From Neobacillus niacini (GTDB taxonomy: Bacteria > Bacillota > Bacilli > Bacillales > Cytobacillaceae): a stretch of DNA of 64,000 bases. The translations under genes and the position numbers were made by a program. The stretch spans positions 434,001 through 498,000 of the forward strand of contig NZ_JACWFG010000011.1 in assembly GCF_019749295.1 (NCBI RefSeq), given 5' to 3'. Below are positions 1 through 9,322 of the stretch, in pieces; positions within the stretch are counted from its first letter, which is position 1; each line of letters starts with the position of its first letter. Below the pieces are notes generated by a model, which was not told where the DNA came from, ran no database searches, and was given only the letters and a program-made list of their open reading frames with translations.

Positions 1-14
1 AAGGTGAAGGATTA

Positions 15-173
15 ATGAGGCTAATATTTTGGGCAGTTGTCTCTTTTGGTGCAGCCTATAGCTTTCTCCATGCCTATTTTTTAATAAAGGATAAAAACAA
101 ATTCGGAGCAGCCGGGATTTCACTAGTCGGTATAGTCATCTTAGTTCTTACATTTATAGTCAGGTTGAAATAA
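15..173 (+). CDS. Small two-helix membrane protein
   Basis: This 52-residue ORF starts at ATG 15, just behind a GGTGAAGG-type ribosome binding site at the window edge, and ends at TAA 171-173. The protein has two hydrophobic stretches, about residues 4-24 and 33-50, separated by a short charged linker (KDKNK), so it is probably a two-helix membrane protein. A terminator follows immediately, so it is the last gene of an operon lying mostly outside the window. I do not recognise the family. Confidence 0.6.
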   Translation: MRLIFWAVVSFGAAYSFLHAYFLIKDKNKFGAAGISLVGIVILVLTFIVRLK

Positions 174-208
174 AGCAGAAGTCCTATGGATTTCTGTTTT
201 ATTATTTT
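174..208 (+). terminator. Rho-independent terminator
   Basis: CAGAAGTCC (176-184) pairs with GGATTTCTG (188-196), a 9-bp stem with one G-U pair and a 3-nt loop. A T-rich tract follows. It closes the operon ending with the small membrane protein and insulates the ger operon. Confidence 0.8.
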
Positions 209-276
209 GTTTAGAAAAGGGAACAGAGGAATAATATTGAGGAATTGGTAAAAATTAATAGGCAGGAGGTGGAAGT

Positions 277-1944
277 GTGTCCTTATTTCGGAAGAAGAAA
301 CGCAATGTTAAAAAACCACAGTTGTTGATTCCGAGTAAAGCTGCAGAGGAAAAGGGAGACACACCGACTTCTAGCTCTTTAATGGTGAAAATAAAGGAAG
401 TAAAAGAACTCCTTGGTAATAACGAGGATTTACAAATAAAGCAAATTAAAATATTTGGTCAATTTCCTGCTGCAAGTGTATGCCTTTCAAGTTTAATTAA
501 TCAGGATGTCCTTAATCAGGATATCTTAAAACCATTAATGTATGTCCCTGAGCATATAAAAGGAAAAGAAAAACCCATAAATGAGTTAATTAATCTAATC
601 GTAACTGAAACTGTTTACCATAGTCAGGCTAAGGTTGGAGAAAACATGGATCAGTTAATCGAGTTGATGCTCCGCGGGGAATCGGTTATTTTTATTGATG
701 GTATTAAGGAATCGATTCATATTGATACACGCAAGATTGAAAAAAGATCGATTGCTCAGCCTGAAACAGAACAGGTCATCCTAGGCCCGAGGGAAGGTTT
801 TATTGAAAGTATCTTAACGAATATAGCTTTGCTAAGATACCGGCTGCCAACACCAGAATTCCAAGTGAAAACCATGAAAATCGGGCGTTTGACCAAATCA
901 ACCGTGGCGATTTGTTATTTAAAAGGGATCGCAAATGAGACGGTTATCGAGGAAGTGGAAAAAAGGCTCTCAGAGATTAATATTGATGCAATCTTAGATG
1001 TAGGATATCTAGAACAATTTATTGAAGATAATCCTTTTTCACCATTTCCCCAGACTCAATCGACAGAACGACCGGATAAAACCGTTGCCAATCTATTAGA
1101 AGGAAGAGTGGCCATTCTTGTCGATGGGTCGCCTTTTTCTTTACTAGTACCGGTTGTTTTTAATCAATTCTACCAAACAACAGAGGATTATTCTTCAAGA
1201 TTTTTAATGGGAAGCTTCGTTAGATTGGCCCGTATTTTAGCACTGGTGTTTTCACTGATTTTTCCATCCCTATATGTATCGCTTATTTCCTTTAATCCCG
1301 AGCTCTTGCCGACAGAATTTGCAGTAGCTGTTGCCGGCGGCCGGGCAGGTGTTCCTTATCCCGCCGTTATTGAGGTTTTAATTATTGAGGTTGCGATGGA
1401 AATATTACGAGAAGCAACCGTCCGTCTGCCAAAACAAGTAGGGGGCGCATTATCAATCGTCGGCGTATTGGTTATCGGACAGGCTGCTGTTGAAGCGGGG
1501 TTATCAAGCCCCATTACGGTTGTTGTTATTGCCTTAACAACAATCGGCTCATTTGCAACACCAACCTATACTGCTGCTTTTGCACTTAGAATGCTTCGGT
1601 TTCCTATTATGATTTTAGCTGGGATTTTTGGACTATACGGAGTAATGATTGGGGTCATTTTTATTTTCAATCATATGCTGTCCTTAAAATCATTTGGTGT
1701 TCCTTATATGGCACCTGTCTCCCCGGAGGATAGTCAAGGGATGAAAGACGTGGTTATCCGCAGTCCATTGTGGTGGATGCCAAAAAGACCTCAATTTCTG
1801 CGGTCTTCAAACAATGATAGGCTGGGGCTTAATGATAATAAAGTTTTAGAACACAACAAGGTCGGAAATGATCAGCGGGAGGATGCAGCAAATGGGGGAT
1901 CCAAAGGAGATTACAACAATTCAAGCGACGACGATCTTAATTAG
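277..1944 (+). CDS. gerKA: Spore germination protein, GerA family (A subunit)
   Basis: This is the A subunit of a nutrient germinant receptor in the spore inner membrane; A, B and C subunits together detect small germinants. The 555-residue product has the usual GerA layout: a soluble N-terminal half (about 1-290), then a membrane region of several hydrophobic segments (about 305-475) containing EFAVAVAGGRAGVPYPAVIE and REATVRLPKQVGGALSIVG, both typical of the family, and a hydrophilic tail. The GTG start at 277 follows AGGAGGTGG. The 3' end overlaps the B-subunit gene by about 50 bp, implying translational coupling. Such operons are normally forespore-expressed (sigma G), but I could not assign a clear sigma-G box. 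The symbol is by family only; the germinant cannot be inferred. Confidence 0.93.
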   Translation: MSLFRKKKRNVKKPQLLIPSKAAEEKGDTPTSSSLMVKIKEVKELLGNNEDLQIKQIKIFGQFPAASVCLSSLINQDVLNQDILKPLMYVPEHIKGKEKPINELINLIVTETVYHSQAKVGENMDQLIELMLRGESVIFIDGIKESIHIDTRKIEKRSIAQPETEQVILGPREGFIESILTNIALLRYRLPTPEFQVKTMKIGRLTKSTVAICYLKGIANETVIEEVEKRLSEINIDAILDVGYLEQFIEDNPFSPFPQTQSTERPDKTVANLLEGRVAILVDGSPFSLLVPVVFNQFYQTTEDYSSRFLMGSFVRLARILALVFSLIFPSLYVSLISFNPELLPTEFAVAVAGGRAGVPYPAVIEVLIIEVAMEILREATVRLPKQVGGALSIVGVLVIGQAAVEAGLSSPITVVVIALTTIGSFATPTYTAAFALRMLRFPIMILAGIFGLYGVMIGVIFIFNHMLSLKSFGVPYMAPVSPEDSQGMKDVVIRSPLWWMPKRPQFLRSSNNDRLGLNDNKVLEHNKVGNDQREDAANGGSKGDYNNSSDDDLN

Positions 1945-3004
1945 CACCATTATTGGGGTAGGAGTCCTGCCTTTACCTTTATTTGCAGTCCGTGCGGGTG
2001 AAACAAGTGCCCCATTTGTAACTTTAACAGGAATTTTTCTGGCTGCAGTTGGTCTTTTTATCCTAGCCTATCTAGGGATGCGGCACCCTCAAAAAACGAT
2101 CATTACCTATAGCCAGGATATTATAGGTAAATGGCTGGGCAGAATTTTCAGTATTTTTGTTATCGCCTTCTTTCTTATCTTAACCAGCTTGGCTGCCCGC
2201 GAATTTGGCGCTGTTGTTGTAACAGGTGTTTTAAGAGAAACACCGCTAGAAGTGACGGTGATTGTCATGCTATTACTGGCTTCTATTAGCTGCAGAAATA
2301 ATATCAACGTTTTTTCCTATATACACAATTTTTATGTACCCATGATTTTAGCACCTGTATTAATTGTTGTTGCTTTCTCATTAAAGAATGCAAATCTATT
2401 ATATTTACGTCCAATATTCCTAGGTAATGACCTCCGGGGAATGGCTGCTGGAATGCTTACGGTTTCAGCCTTATTTCAGGGGTCATTTATTATCACCATG
2501 ATTATCCCTTCCATGAAGTCGCCAAAAAAAGCACTGAAAGCAAGTTTTTGGGGAATTTTGATTTCAGGCGGATTATACCTGTTAATTGTCATTGCAACAG
2601 TGGCTATTTTTGGTCCGGAAGAAATTAAACAAATCTTTTGGCCGACTTTAGAGCTGGCGAGAACCACTGCTGTACCAGGAAACATTCTGCAAAGGCTGGA
2701 TATTATCTTTTTAGCAGTATGGGTATTGGCTGTTTTTACTACTTTGTTCTCAAGCTACTACTTTACCATTCATTCTCTAAAAGAACTTTTCCAGCTGAAA
2801 GATCATAAGATGCTTTCCTATTTTATTTTGCCTTTTGTGTTTTTTTTGGCGATGCTTCCCCAAAATATATTACATATGTATGAGATTATCCAATATATCG
2901 GTAGAGCGGGCTTACTCATTACCATTATGTATCCGGCTTTTCTACTTATCATAGATTTCCTCAGAAGCTGGAGGAGGGGGGAAAATGTGGCAAAACAAAC
3001 ATGA
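1892..3004 (+). CDS. gerKB: Spore germination protein, GerB family (B subunit)
   Basis: B subunit of the germinant receptor, an APC-superfamily-like integral membrane protein thought to bind the germinant. I chose ATG 1892 (370 aa) because GGGAGG lies at 1877-1882, nine bases upstream, and because the protein then begins MGDPKEITTIQ, as GerB proteins do; the longer frame from 1868 lacks a good site. About ten hydrophobic segments run through the length, beginning with ATTILISTIIGVGVLPLPLF. It overlaps the gerA-type gene upstream and the gerC-type gene downstream by about 20 bp. Confidence 0.92.
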   Translation: MGDPKEITTIQATTILISTIIGVGVLPLPLFAVRAGETSAPFVTLTGIFLAAVGLFILAYLGMRHPQKTIITYSQDIIGKWLGRIFSIFVIAFFLILTSLAAREFGAVVVTGVLRETPLEVTVIVMLLLASISCRNNINVFSYIHNFYVPMILAPVLIVVAFSLKNANLLYLRPIFLGNDLRGMAAGMLTVSALFQGSFIITMIIPSMKSPKKALKASFWGILISGGLYLLIVIATVAIFGPEEIKQIFWPTLELARTTAVPGNILQRLDIIFLAVWVLAVFTTLFSSYYFTIHSLKELFQLKDHKMLSYFILPFVFFLAMLPQNILHMYEIIQYIGRAGLLITIMYPAFLLIIDFLRSWRRGENVAKQT

Positions 3005-4202
3005 GCTAATAGTTGTTTTCCTCTTATTCTTTCTTATACCCTTATTATCCGGCTGCTGGGACAGTCAAGAAATCGAACAGAGAGCGAATGTTCTAGCGCT
3101 TGGAGTTGACAAGGCCAGCGAAGAAGAGCGAAAGAAGGAAGATGAAATCTCTCATTTAGGAAAAAGAATCCCGATTCCAGATGAAGAAATGATTAAGGTA
3201 ACGGCGCAAATCGCCATTCCAGGAAGAATACCGCTCGGACCGCAGCAACCAGGGGGATCTGAAAAGCCGGTCTTGGTTGTAGAGGTTGTCGGCCATACCC
3301 TGCAGGATGCTATGCTTAATTTGCAGCAGGAGGTTGCAGATGAATTATTCCTAGGACATTTACGAATCATTGTCCTGAGTGAAGAAATAGCTAGACATGG
3401 AACTGCTCGGTTCAATGACTTCCTTAGACGAAACCCTGAAATTCGAAGAACGGCAGCATTAGTGGTATCGAAGGAATCCGCTGCCAAATATATGAATTTA
3501 GATCCAGAGCTGGAACGCGTACCATCTCTTTATTTGGCTGATATGGTTGACAATTTATCGGCAATAGGAAAATTTCCGCCGAGTTTCATTGGTTTATTTT
3601 GGAGCATTTTTTCAAGTAAAGGTCAGGAACCTTACTTGCCATATTTAACTGTAATAGAAAAGACAACTATACAACTTAATGGTCTTGCATATTTTCATGG
3701 GGATAAGATGGTCGGAAAGACCAATCCCCTGGAAATTGGTATTTTTATGGCCGTGCGGGGAGTTGGGAGAGGTGGGTATGGTGCATTTATTACGGTTCCT
3801 GGCAAAGATGAATCTGTTTTGGTAAGGGCTGTCAGCCGGAAAACTAGAACGAAGGTCACCCTTAGAAATGGGAGACCGCATGTGTCAGTCAAAATACAGT
3901 ACGAGAGTGAGATTGATGAAAAGGAAAGTGCAAGTATCGAGCTTTCCGATTCTGCGATTCTGAAAAAAATAGAAAAAGAAGCATCGAAAAGTACAAAAAA
4001 ATCGATTGAAAAATTAATTGCGAAGACGCAAAAATCAAAATCTGATATTTTTGGATTTGGAGAACATTTTCGAGCTAAATTACCGCGATATTGGGACAAA
4101 CACGTAAAAACGAAAGAAAAATGGGATGAGATTTATCAGGACATTACGTTTGATGTAAGTGTTGATTCTCATATACACCGAGTTGGAATGAAATCAAAAT
4201 AA
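2985..4202 (+). CDS. gerKC: Spore germination lipoprotein, GerC family (C subunit)
   Basis: C subunit of the germinant receptor, a lipoprotein displayed on the outer face of the spore inner membrane. The 405-residue product starts at ATG 2985 behind GGAGGGGGG. Its signal peptide ends in the lipobox LLSGC, giving Cys 24 as the lipidated residue, followed by WDSQEIEQRA, the usual GerC start. The remainder is the soluble GerAC fold, with conserved features such as the region around GHLRIIVLSEEIA. The start lies inside the end of the B gene, so the three genes form one coupled operon. Confidence 0.93.
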   Translation: MWQNKHELIVVFLLFFLIPLLSGCWDSQEIEQRANVLALGVDKASEEERKKEDEISHLGKRIPIPDEEMIKVTAQIAIPGRIPLGPQQPGGSEKPVLVVEVVGHTLQDAMLNLQQEVADELFLGHLRIIVLSEEIARHGTARFNDFLRRNPEIRRTAALVVSKESAAKYMNLDPELERVPSLYLADMVDNLSAIGKFPPSFIGLFWSIFSSKGQEPYLPYLTVIEKTTIQLNGLAYFHGDKMVGKTNPLEIGIFMAVRGVGRGGYGAFITVPGKDESVLVRAVSRKTRTKVTLRNGRPHVSVKIQYESEIDEKESASIELSDSAILKKIEKEASKSTKKSIEKLIAKTQKSKSDIFGFGEHFRAKLPRYWDKHVKTKEKWDEIYQDITFDVSVDSHIHRVGMKSK

Positions 4203-4214
4203 GGGGTTCGTTTT

Positions 4215-4415
4215 ATGTATATCGGATATCTAAATTATGTAATCGTAATCTGCTGGGTGACAGGGGGATTAATCCTGCTTACGGATGTAAAGGCATACCG
4301 AAATGCTTCCATGAAAAAAGAAAAGACTGCCTCAAAATTCTTAGGCTGGGTCAATATTTCGATTGGCTTTGCAATAATGGCAGCGGATTTTATATACACA
4401 CGTTTCATGTGGTAA
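4215..4415 (+). CDS. Small two-TM protein, likely D-type germinant-receptor subunit
   Basis: A 66-residue protein starts 12 bp after gerC, behind AAGGGG. It has two hydrophobic helices, about residues 5-24 and 43-62, with a lysine-rich loop between (RNASMKKEKTASKF). Small two-helix proteins beside ger operons in Bacillus have been described as D subunits that modulate receptor function. Position, size and topology fit that role, and the terminator directly downstream makes it the last gene of the operon. The function is inferred from context, not from a diagnostic motif. Confidence 0.7.
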   Translation: MYIGYLNYVIVICWVTGGLILLTDVKAYRNASMKKEKTASKFLGWVNISIGFAIMAADFIYTRFMW

Positions 4416-4422
4416 ATCTATT

Positions 4423-4453
4423 TTGGACTTCAATATTGAAGTCCAATTTTTTT
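4423..4453 (+). terminator. Terminator of the ger operon
   Basis: A perfect 24-nt palindrome at 4423-4446 (TTGGACTTCAA and its complement around a short centre) is followed by seven T residues. Confidence 0.9.
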
Positions 4454-4635
4454 GTAGTATTTTTCATTATTAAATGTATCCGTTATCACCATTGTGAAAT
4501 AAGGGATATAAGGAGCTTTATTGAGTTAAAGTGTTGAAATAATGTGTTAGATAACCTTCCAAACTCATGTTATTAAAGCTGTCATAATGTTATAAATAAT
4601 TCAGATAATTCAATACAAACAAGGAAGGTGTTCAG

Positions 4636-7044
4636 ATGTTAAAACAAAAGCTAGTTCTCATTGGAAATGGAATGGCAGGGGTTAGAGCCATAGAAGAAGT
4701 GTTGAAAATCAATCCAGATGGTTTTGAAATTACCATTTTTGGCACAGAGCCATACCCAAACTATAATCGAATTCAGTTATCTAAGGTCCTTCAAGGTGGT
4801 ACTTCGGTAAGTGACATCACGTTGAACGAATGGGAATGGTACGAAGATAACAAAATTAAGTTTTATCCTGGAGAGAGTGTAATAACTATTAACACAAAAA
4901 CACAAAGTGTGAGCACAGATAAAGGACGTAAAGAGTCCTATGATCAATTAATTATTGCAACAGGCTCGAACCCTTTTATGCTTCCTCTACCGGGAGCAGA
5001 TAAGGAAGGGGTTAAGGCGTTTCGAAACATAAAAGACTGTGAAGAAATGATTGAATATTCAAAAAGATTTAAGAAAGCGGCGGTCATTGGCGGAGGTTTA
5101 CTGGGCTTAGAAGCAGCAAGAGGGCTCCTTAACCTCGGGATGGAGGTAGATGTCATTCATATTTATGATTACTTAATGGAGCGTCAATTAGACCGAACGG
5201 CAGGAAAGTTACTGCAAGCAGAGTTAGAGAAACAGGGCATGAACTTTCTTTTACAAAAAAATACCGCAGAAATTACCGGCAGAAAACAGGTAACAGGATT
5301 AAAGTTTACTGATGGCAGCAAAATAAAAGCTGATTTAGTTGTGATGGCTGTTGGGATTAAACCAAATGTCGCGTTGGCGCAAGAAGCTGGAATACCAGTT
5401 AACCGTGGAATCATCGTAAATGATTATTTAGAAACAGAAATCCCGAATGTGTTTGCGGTAGGGGAATGTGCCGAGCACCGCGGTATTGCCTATGGATTAG
5501 TGGCACCACTATATCAGCAAGGACAAGTATTAGCGAAAAGACTTTGCGGGATACAGGATAAAGGCTACCAAGGTTCTGTATTATCGACTCAATTAAAGGT
5601 ATCAGGTGTCGATGTTTTCTCAGCAGGAAAAATAAATGAGGATGAAGGAACAAAAGTATATAAAATGTACGACGATTGGAATGGTGTTTATAAAAAAGTA
5701 CTAATTGAAAACGGAAAGATTGCAGGCGCTGTGCTGTTCGGTGATACGAAGGATGGAAATAAGTTATTTGATTTTATTAAAAAAGGGGCACTAATTGAGG
5801 AATATTTAGAGTCATCTCAGTGTGTTAATTCTGAGGTAAATTTAGTTGCCAGCATGGCGGATGAAGAACTTATTTGCGGCTGTAATGGTGTAACAAAAGG
5901 AAGTATTGTAGAGGCCATTAAAGCAAATGGATTAACGACAGTTGACCAGGTAAAAGGCTGTACGAACGCCTCCCGTTCCTGCGGAGGCTGTAAATCACTA
6001 GTTTCTGATTTACTTGCCTGTACACTTGGTGACCAATATCAGGCAGATCAAAAGGAAGCAATCTGCAGCTGTACAACATTGTCAAGAGAAGAGGTATTGG
6101 CAGAAATTCGTGATAAAGGGCTGACACATATTCGCGAGGTAATGAACGTACTGGAGTGGAAAACAGATGGCTGTTCTAAATGTAAACCAGCTTTAAATTA
6201 TTACTTAGGAATGGTTAATCCATTGAAATACCAGGATGAGCGAGAAGCCAGGTATGTGAATGAAAGAATGCATGCCAATATCCAAAAAGACGGTACCTAT
6301 TCCGTTGTTCCAAGAATGTATGGCGGCGTTACAACCTCAGAAGATTTACGGAAAATTGCAGATGTCGCGGATAAATATAAGGTTGGCATGATTAAGGTTA
6401 CCGGTGGTCAACGAATCGATTTACTTGGCGTGTATAAGGAAGACCTGCCAAAGATTTGGGCAGAGCTTGATATGCCATCGGGATCAGCCTATTCAAAAGG
6501 ACTTCGCACAGTTAAAACCTGTGTAGGTGAAAATTACTGCCGATTTGGAACGCAGGATTCAATTGGAATGGGAATCCGATTAGAAAGGAAGTTTGAAGGC
6601 TTAAACACTCCTCATAAAGTGAAAATGGCTGTGTCTGCCTGTCCGCGTAACTGCGCAGAAAGTGGAATTAAGGATGTAGGAGTGGTCGGTGTCGAGGGTG
6701 CTTGGGAAATGTATGTCGGTGGCAACGGCGGGACCCATCTCCGTGAAGCGGATCTATTATTCAAGTTTAAATCTGGAGATGAGTTGGTCGAGATGATTGG
6801 AGCATTCCTCCAATATTATCGTGAAACAGCTAAATATTTAGAGAGAACCTCTGCTTGGGTGGAGCGCTTAGGGATCGACCATATTAGAGAGGTATTATCG
6901 GATGAATTAATGGTGACGGAATACAATCATCGAATCGAAGAGGCACTGTCTGTGGTTCAAGATCCATGGAAAGAAGCAATTAATAATAAAAACCTTTTAA
7001 GAGACTTATATCAAAATGTAAAGATTCCAGTAGAAACGAAATAA
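4636..7044 (+). CDS. nirB: Nitrite reductase [NAD(P)H] large subunit
   Basis: Assimilatory, siroheme-dependent nitrite reductase (NasD/NirB) reducing nitrite to ammonium in the cytoplasm. The 802 residues run in order: an FAD/NAD(P)H-binding half with [13 protein letters not shown] near residue 5 and [16 protein letters not shown] near 147; two BFD-like [2Fe-2S] segments, about 414-455 (CGCNG...CGGC) and 478-520 (CSCTT...CSKC); and a C-terminal nitrite/sulfite reductase domain. The [4Fe-4S]/siroheme cysteines are visible as CVGENYC (about 633-639) and CPRNC (about 669-673). The start follows AAGGAAGGTG. The small subunit gene follows directly. No nitrate reductase gene is in the window. Confidence 0.95.
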   Translation: MLKQKLVLIGNGMAGVRAIEEVLKINPDGFEITIFGTEPYPNYNRIQLSKVLQGGTSVSDITLNEWEWYEDNKIKFYPGESVITINTKTQSVSTDKGRKESYDQLIIATGSNPFMLPLPGADKEGVKAFRNIKDCEEMIEYSKRFKKAAVIGGGLLGLEAARGLLNLGMEVDVIHIYDYLMERQLDRTAGKLLQAELEKQGMNFLLQKNTAEITGRKQVTGLKFTDGSKIKADLVVMAVGIKPNVALAQEAGIPVNRGIIVNDYLETEIPNVFAVGECAEHRGIAYGLVAPLYQQGQVLAKRLCGIQDKGYQGSVLSTQLKVSGVDVFSAGKINEDEGTKVYKMYDDWNGVYKKVLIENGKIAGAVLFGDTKDGNKLFDFIKKGALIEEYLESSQCVNSEVNLVASMADEELICGCNGVTKGSIVEAIKANGLTTVDQVKGCTNASRSCGGCKSLVSDLLACTLGDQYQADQKEAICSCTTLSREEVLAEIRDKGLTHIREVMNVLEWKTDGCSKCKPALNYYLGMVNPLKYQDEREARYVNERMHANIQKDGTYSVVPRMYGGVTTSEDLRKIADVADKYKVGMIKVTGGQRIDLLGVYKEDLPKIWAELDMPSGSAYSKGLRTVKTCVGENYCRFGTQDSIGMGIRLERKFEGLNTPHKVKMAVSACPRNCAESGIKDVGVVGVEGAWEMYVGGNGGTHLREADLLFKFKSGDELVEMIGAFLQYYRETAKYLERTSAWVERLGIDHIREVLSDELMVTEYNHRIEEALSVVQDPWKEAINNKNLLRDLYQNVKIPVETK

Positions 7045-7061
7045 TGGGGGGAGTGGATCTT

Positions 7062-7385
7062 ATGGAAAAAACAATACGTAGCGTCTTCATCGGGGAAGTA
7101 GCAGAATTACCACAAAAGTTGGGAAAAACAGTCATCGTCGGCAATAAGGAAATCGCAGTTTTTAAAACGGAAAAAGGCGATATCCGAGCTATTGAAAACC
7201 GTTGTCCCCATAAAGGCGGCGTACTCGCAGAGGGAATACTAAGCGGTGAATATGTATTTTGTCCGATGCACGATTGGAAAATCAGCGTAAAGGATGGCAA
7301 AGTCCAAGCGCCGGATGTAGGATGTGTTCAGTCCTATCCGGTTGAAGTCAAAGGAGACCAAGTTTATATTTTGATCAGGGAATAG
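7062..7385 (+). CDS. nirD: Nitrite reductase small subunit (Rieske-type)
   Basis: Small subunit of the assimilatory nitrite reductase (NirD/NasE). The 107-residue protein carries a Rieske [2Fe-2S] signature, CPHKG followed about 17 residues later by CPMHDW. I set the start at ATG 7062 because GGGGGAG lies 8 bases upstream; an in-frame ATG at 7044, overlapping the nirB stop, has no separate binding site. It is co-transcribed with nirB. Confidence 0.92.
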   Translation: MEKTIRSVFIGEVAELPQKLGKTVIVGNKEIAVFKTEKGDIRAIENRCPHKGGVLAEGILSGEYVFCPMHDWKISVKDGKVQAPDVGCVQSYPVEVKGDQVYILIRE

Positions 7386-7433
7386 ATAGGTTAGAAAATA
7401 GGTCAACGCCATTGGCAATAGGAGTTTAGGAGG

Positions 7434-7641
7434 TTTATAGTGACCGAACTGATAGAGAGAAAGTAGTTTGGGTCACTATAAGTGGTCTTTAGTGACCGAA
7501 CTTGAAGTATGTGAAGGGTTTGGGTAACTATAGGAGGTTTATAGTGACCGAACTTGAAGTATGTGAAGGGTTTGGGTAACTATAGGAGGTTCATAGTGAC
7601 CGAACCGAAAGAGAGTAAGTGGTTTGGGTCACTATGAGAAG
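7434..7641. repeat. Tandem 52-bp repeat array, locus A (4 units)
   Basis: Four head-to-tail units start at 7434, 7488, 7538 and 7590 (54, 50, 52 and 52 bp). Each begins ATAGTGACCGAAC and ends GTTTGGGTCACTAT or GGTAACTAT, so the unit ends are inverted repeats (ATAGTGACC pairs with GGTCACTAT). Units 2 and 3 are nearly identical; units 1 and 4 differ mainly in the middle. The array fills most of the 300 bp between nirD and the channel gene; no gene or terminator is otherwise visible there. Confidence 0.9.
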
Positions 7642-7687
7642 TTCATTTTGGCGAAAATCTAAATCTAATAATTAAGGGAGTGAAGTG

Positions 7688-8533
7688 GTGACGATTGTAA
7701 GTCCAAATCAAGTTGTGGAAAGTATGATTCAGGCAGGAGAAGTGAAGGCGAAATTACCTGTTAAGGATTTGCTAATTCGAGGATGTTTAGGCGGTGCGTT
7801 GCTCGGATTTGGGACGACATTAGCATATACAGCTGAGGTTCAGACAGGACTTGGAATAGTGGGTGCTCTGCTTTTTCCAGCCGCATTTGTGATAATTATC
7901 CTCCTTGGGTTGGAATTGGTTACAGGAAGTTTTGCTCTCATTCCTGTTGCGGTGATGGCGAAAAAAGCCAAAGCTTCACAAATGTTGAAGAATTGGTTTT
8001 GGGTCATTATTGGTCATGTGCTTGGAGCTGTTATTTATGCCATGCTATATATCATTGCTGTCACTCAGCTCGGACAGGTCACCGATCATGCAGTTGCAGC
8101 AAAGATTCTTGCGGTGGCGGAAGCCAAAACGCTAGGGTATAAAAGTCATGGTTCAGAAGGTTTACTCGTCGTATTTGTAAAAGCGATGCTCTGTAATTGG
8201 ATGGTGACACTTGGTGCTGTAATGGCGATGACGACAAAGTCTGTTATCGGAAAAATCGTTGCCATGTGGCTCCCAATATTAATCTTTTTTGCTCAAGGCT
8301 TTGAGCACGCCGTGGTGAACATGTTTGTCATCCCAGCTGGCATGATATTGGGTGCAGATGTCACAATCACCGATTGGTGGGTATGGAATCAAATCCCCGT
8401 ATTAATTGGGAATTTAATCAGCGGTGTTCTGTTTACAGGATTGGCACTCTATTATACTCATAAAAAGCCAGAAGCTAAAATCACGCTAGACCTGCCGCAA
8501 ACAAAGGCGGCGATACCGAGTACACAACGTTAA
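7688..8533 (+). CDS. Formate/nitrite transporter family channel
   Basis: A pentameric FNT-family channel, probably importing nitrite for the reductase encoded upstream. The 281-residue protein has six hydrophobic segments with FNT features such as GLELVTGSFALIPVAVMAKK and MLCNWMVTLGAVMAMTTKS. The start is GTG 7688, seven bases after AAGGGAG; the adjacent GTG 7685 would be too close. It lies between nirBD and the siroheme methyltransferase. The substrate is inferred from context; formate is the alternative. Confidence 0.85.
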   Translation: MTIVSPNQVVESMIQAGEVKAKLPVKDLLIRGCLGGALLGFGTTLAYTAEVQTGLGIVGALLFPAAFVIIILLGLELVTGSFALIPVAVMAKKAKASQMLKNWFWVIIGHVLGAVIYAMLYIIAVTQLGQVTDHAVAAKILAVAEAKTLGYKSHGSEGLLVVFVKAMLCNWMVTLGAVMAMTTKSVIGKIVAMWLPILIFFAQGFEHAVVNMFVIPAGMILGADVTITDWWVWNQIPVLIGNLISGVLFTGLALYYTHKKPEAKITLDLPQTKAAIPSTQR

Positions 8534-8548
8534 ATGGGAGGGATAATT

Positions 8549-9322
8549 ATGGGCAAGACGTATATCGTAGGAGCAGGTCCTGGTGACCCTGATTTAATAA
8601 CCGTTAAAGCGTTAAGATGTATTCAGATGGCAGATGTAATTCTTTATGATCGTTTGGTTAATCCAGAGCTTTTAAAGGAAGCGAAACGGGAATGTCATCT
8701 AATTTATTGTGGTAAAAAACCGAATTACCACACACTGCAGCAAGAAACCATTAATCATCTTTTAGTCAAATACACGAAACAGGGGAAAAATGTTGTTCGA
8801 TTAAAAGGAGGAGACCCGTTCGTATTTGGACGCGGGGCGGAGGAAGTAGAAGCTCTAGTAGAAAACGGTCTACCAGTAGAAGTAGTTCCAGGAATTACAG
8901 CAGGAGTAGCCGCACCTGCTTATGCGGGAATTCCCATCACTCATCGTGAATTAGGAAGCTCTTTTGCAATCGTAACGGGTCACAAGCCAAAGGGGAAACC
9001 TACCGACATCAACTGGAAGAGTCTAGCAACAGCTGTTGATACACTGGCGATCTACATGGGAATGACCAATCTTCCATATATTTGTGAGGAATTAATGAAG
9101 CATGGTAAAAAAGCAGATACTCCTGTTGCCATCATACAGCAAGGGACAACAAGTGAACAGCGGACGGTAACAGGAACGTTGAGTTCTATTGTAGGAATAG
9201 TAATGAATGAAGAAATTCAAAATCCTGCCATGATCGTTGTTGGAGAAGTCGTCACCTTCCGTGATAAAATAAGATTACTAGAAGAAGGAGAGAAGGCGGA
9301 AAGTTATGCAACAATGGCTTAA
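8549..9322 (+). CDS. cobA: Uroporphyrinogen-III C-methyltransferase (NasF type)
   Basis: SAM-dependent methyltransferase converting uroporphyrinogen III to precorrin-2, the first step to siroheme, the cofactor of NirB. The 257-residue product shows the family motifs: YIVGAGPGDPDLITVKALRC at the N terminus, ILYDRLVNPEL, RLKGGDPFVFGRGAEE, and VPGITAGVAAPAYAGIPITH. The start is ATG 8549, five bases after GGGAGGGAT; an earlier in-frame ATG 8534 sits on that site. This is one of two copies in the window, and its position corresponds to nasF of B. subtilis. Confidence 0.93.
   Translation: MGKTYIVGAGPGDPDLITVKALRCIQMADVILYDRLVNPELLKEAKRECHLIYCGKKPNYHTLQQETINHLLVKYTKQGKNVVRLKGGDPFVFGRGAEEVEALVENGLPVEVVPGITAGVAAPAYAGIPITHRELGSSFAIVTGHKPKGKPTDINWKSLATAVDTLAIYMGMTNLPYICEELMKHGKKADTPVAIIQQGTTSEQRTVTGTLSSIVGIVMNEEIQNPAMIVVGEVVTFRDKIRLLEEGEKAESYATMA

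Noticed and set aside
4480..4635. TnrA or Fnr site before nirB
   Set aside because: I compared TGTNAN7TNACA and TGTGA-N4-TCACA to the region and found no acceptable match, and no clear sigma-A promoter.
7434..7641. Tandem arrays as possible CRISPR
   Set aside because: The whole unit repeats with no unique spacers, units are 52 bp and self-paired, and no cas genes are present.
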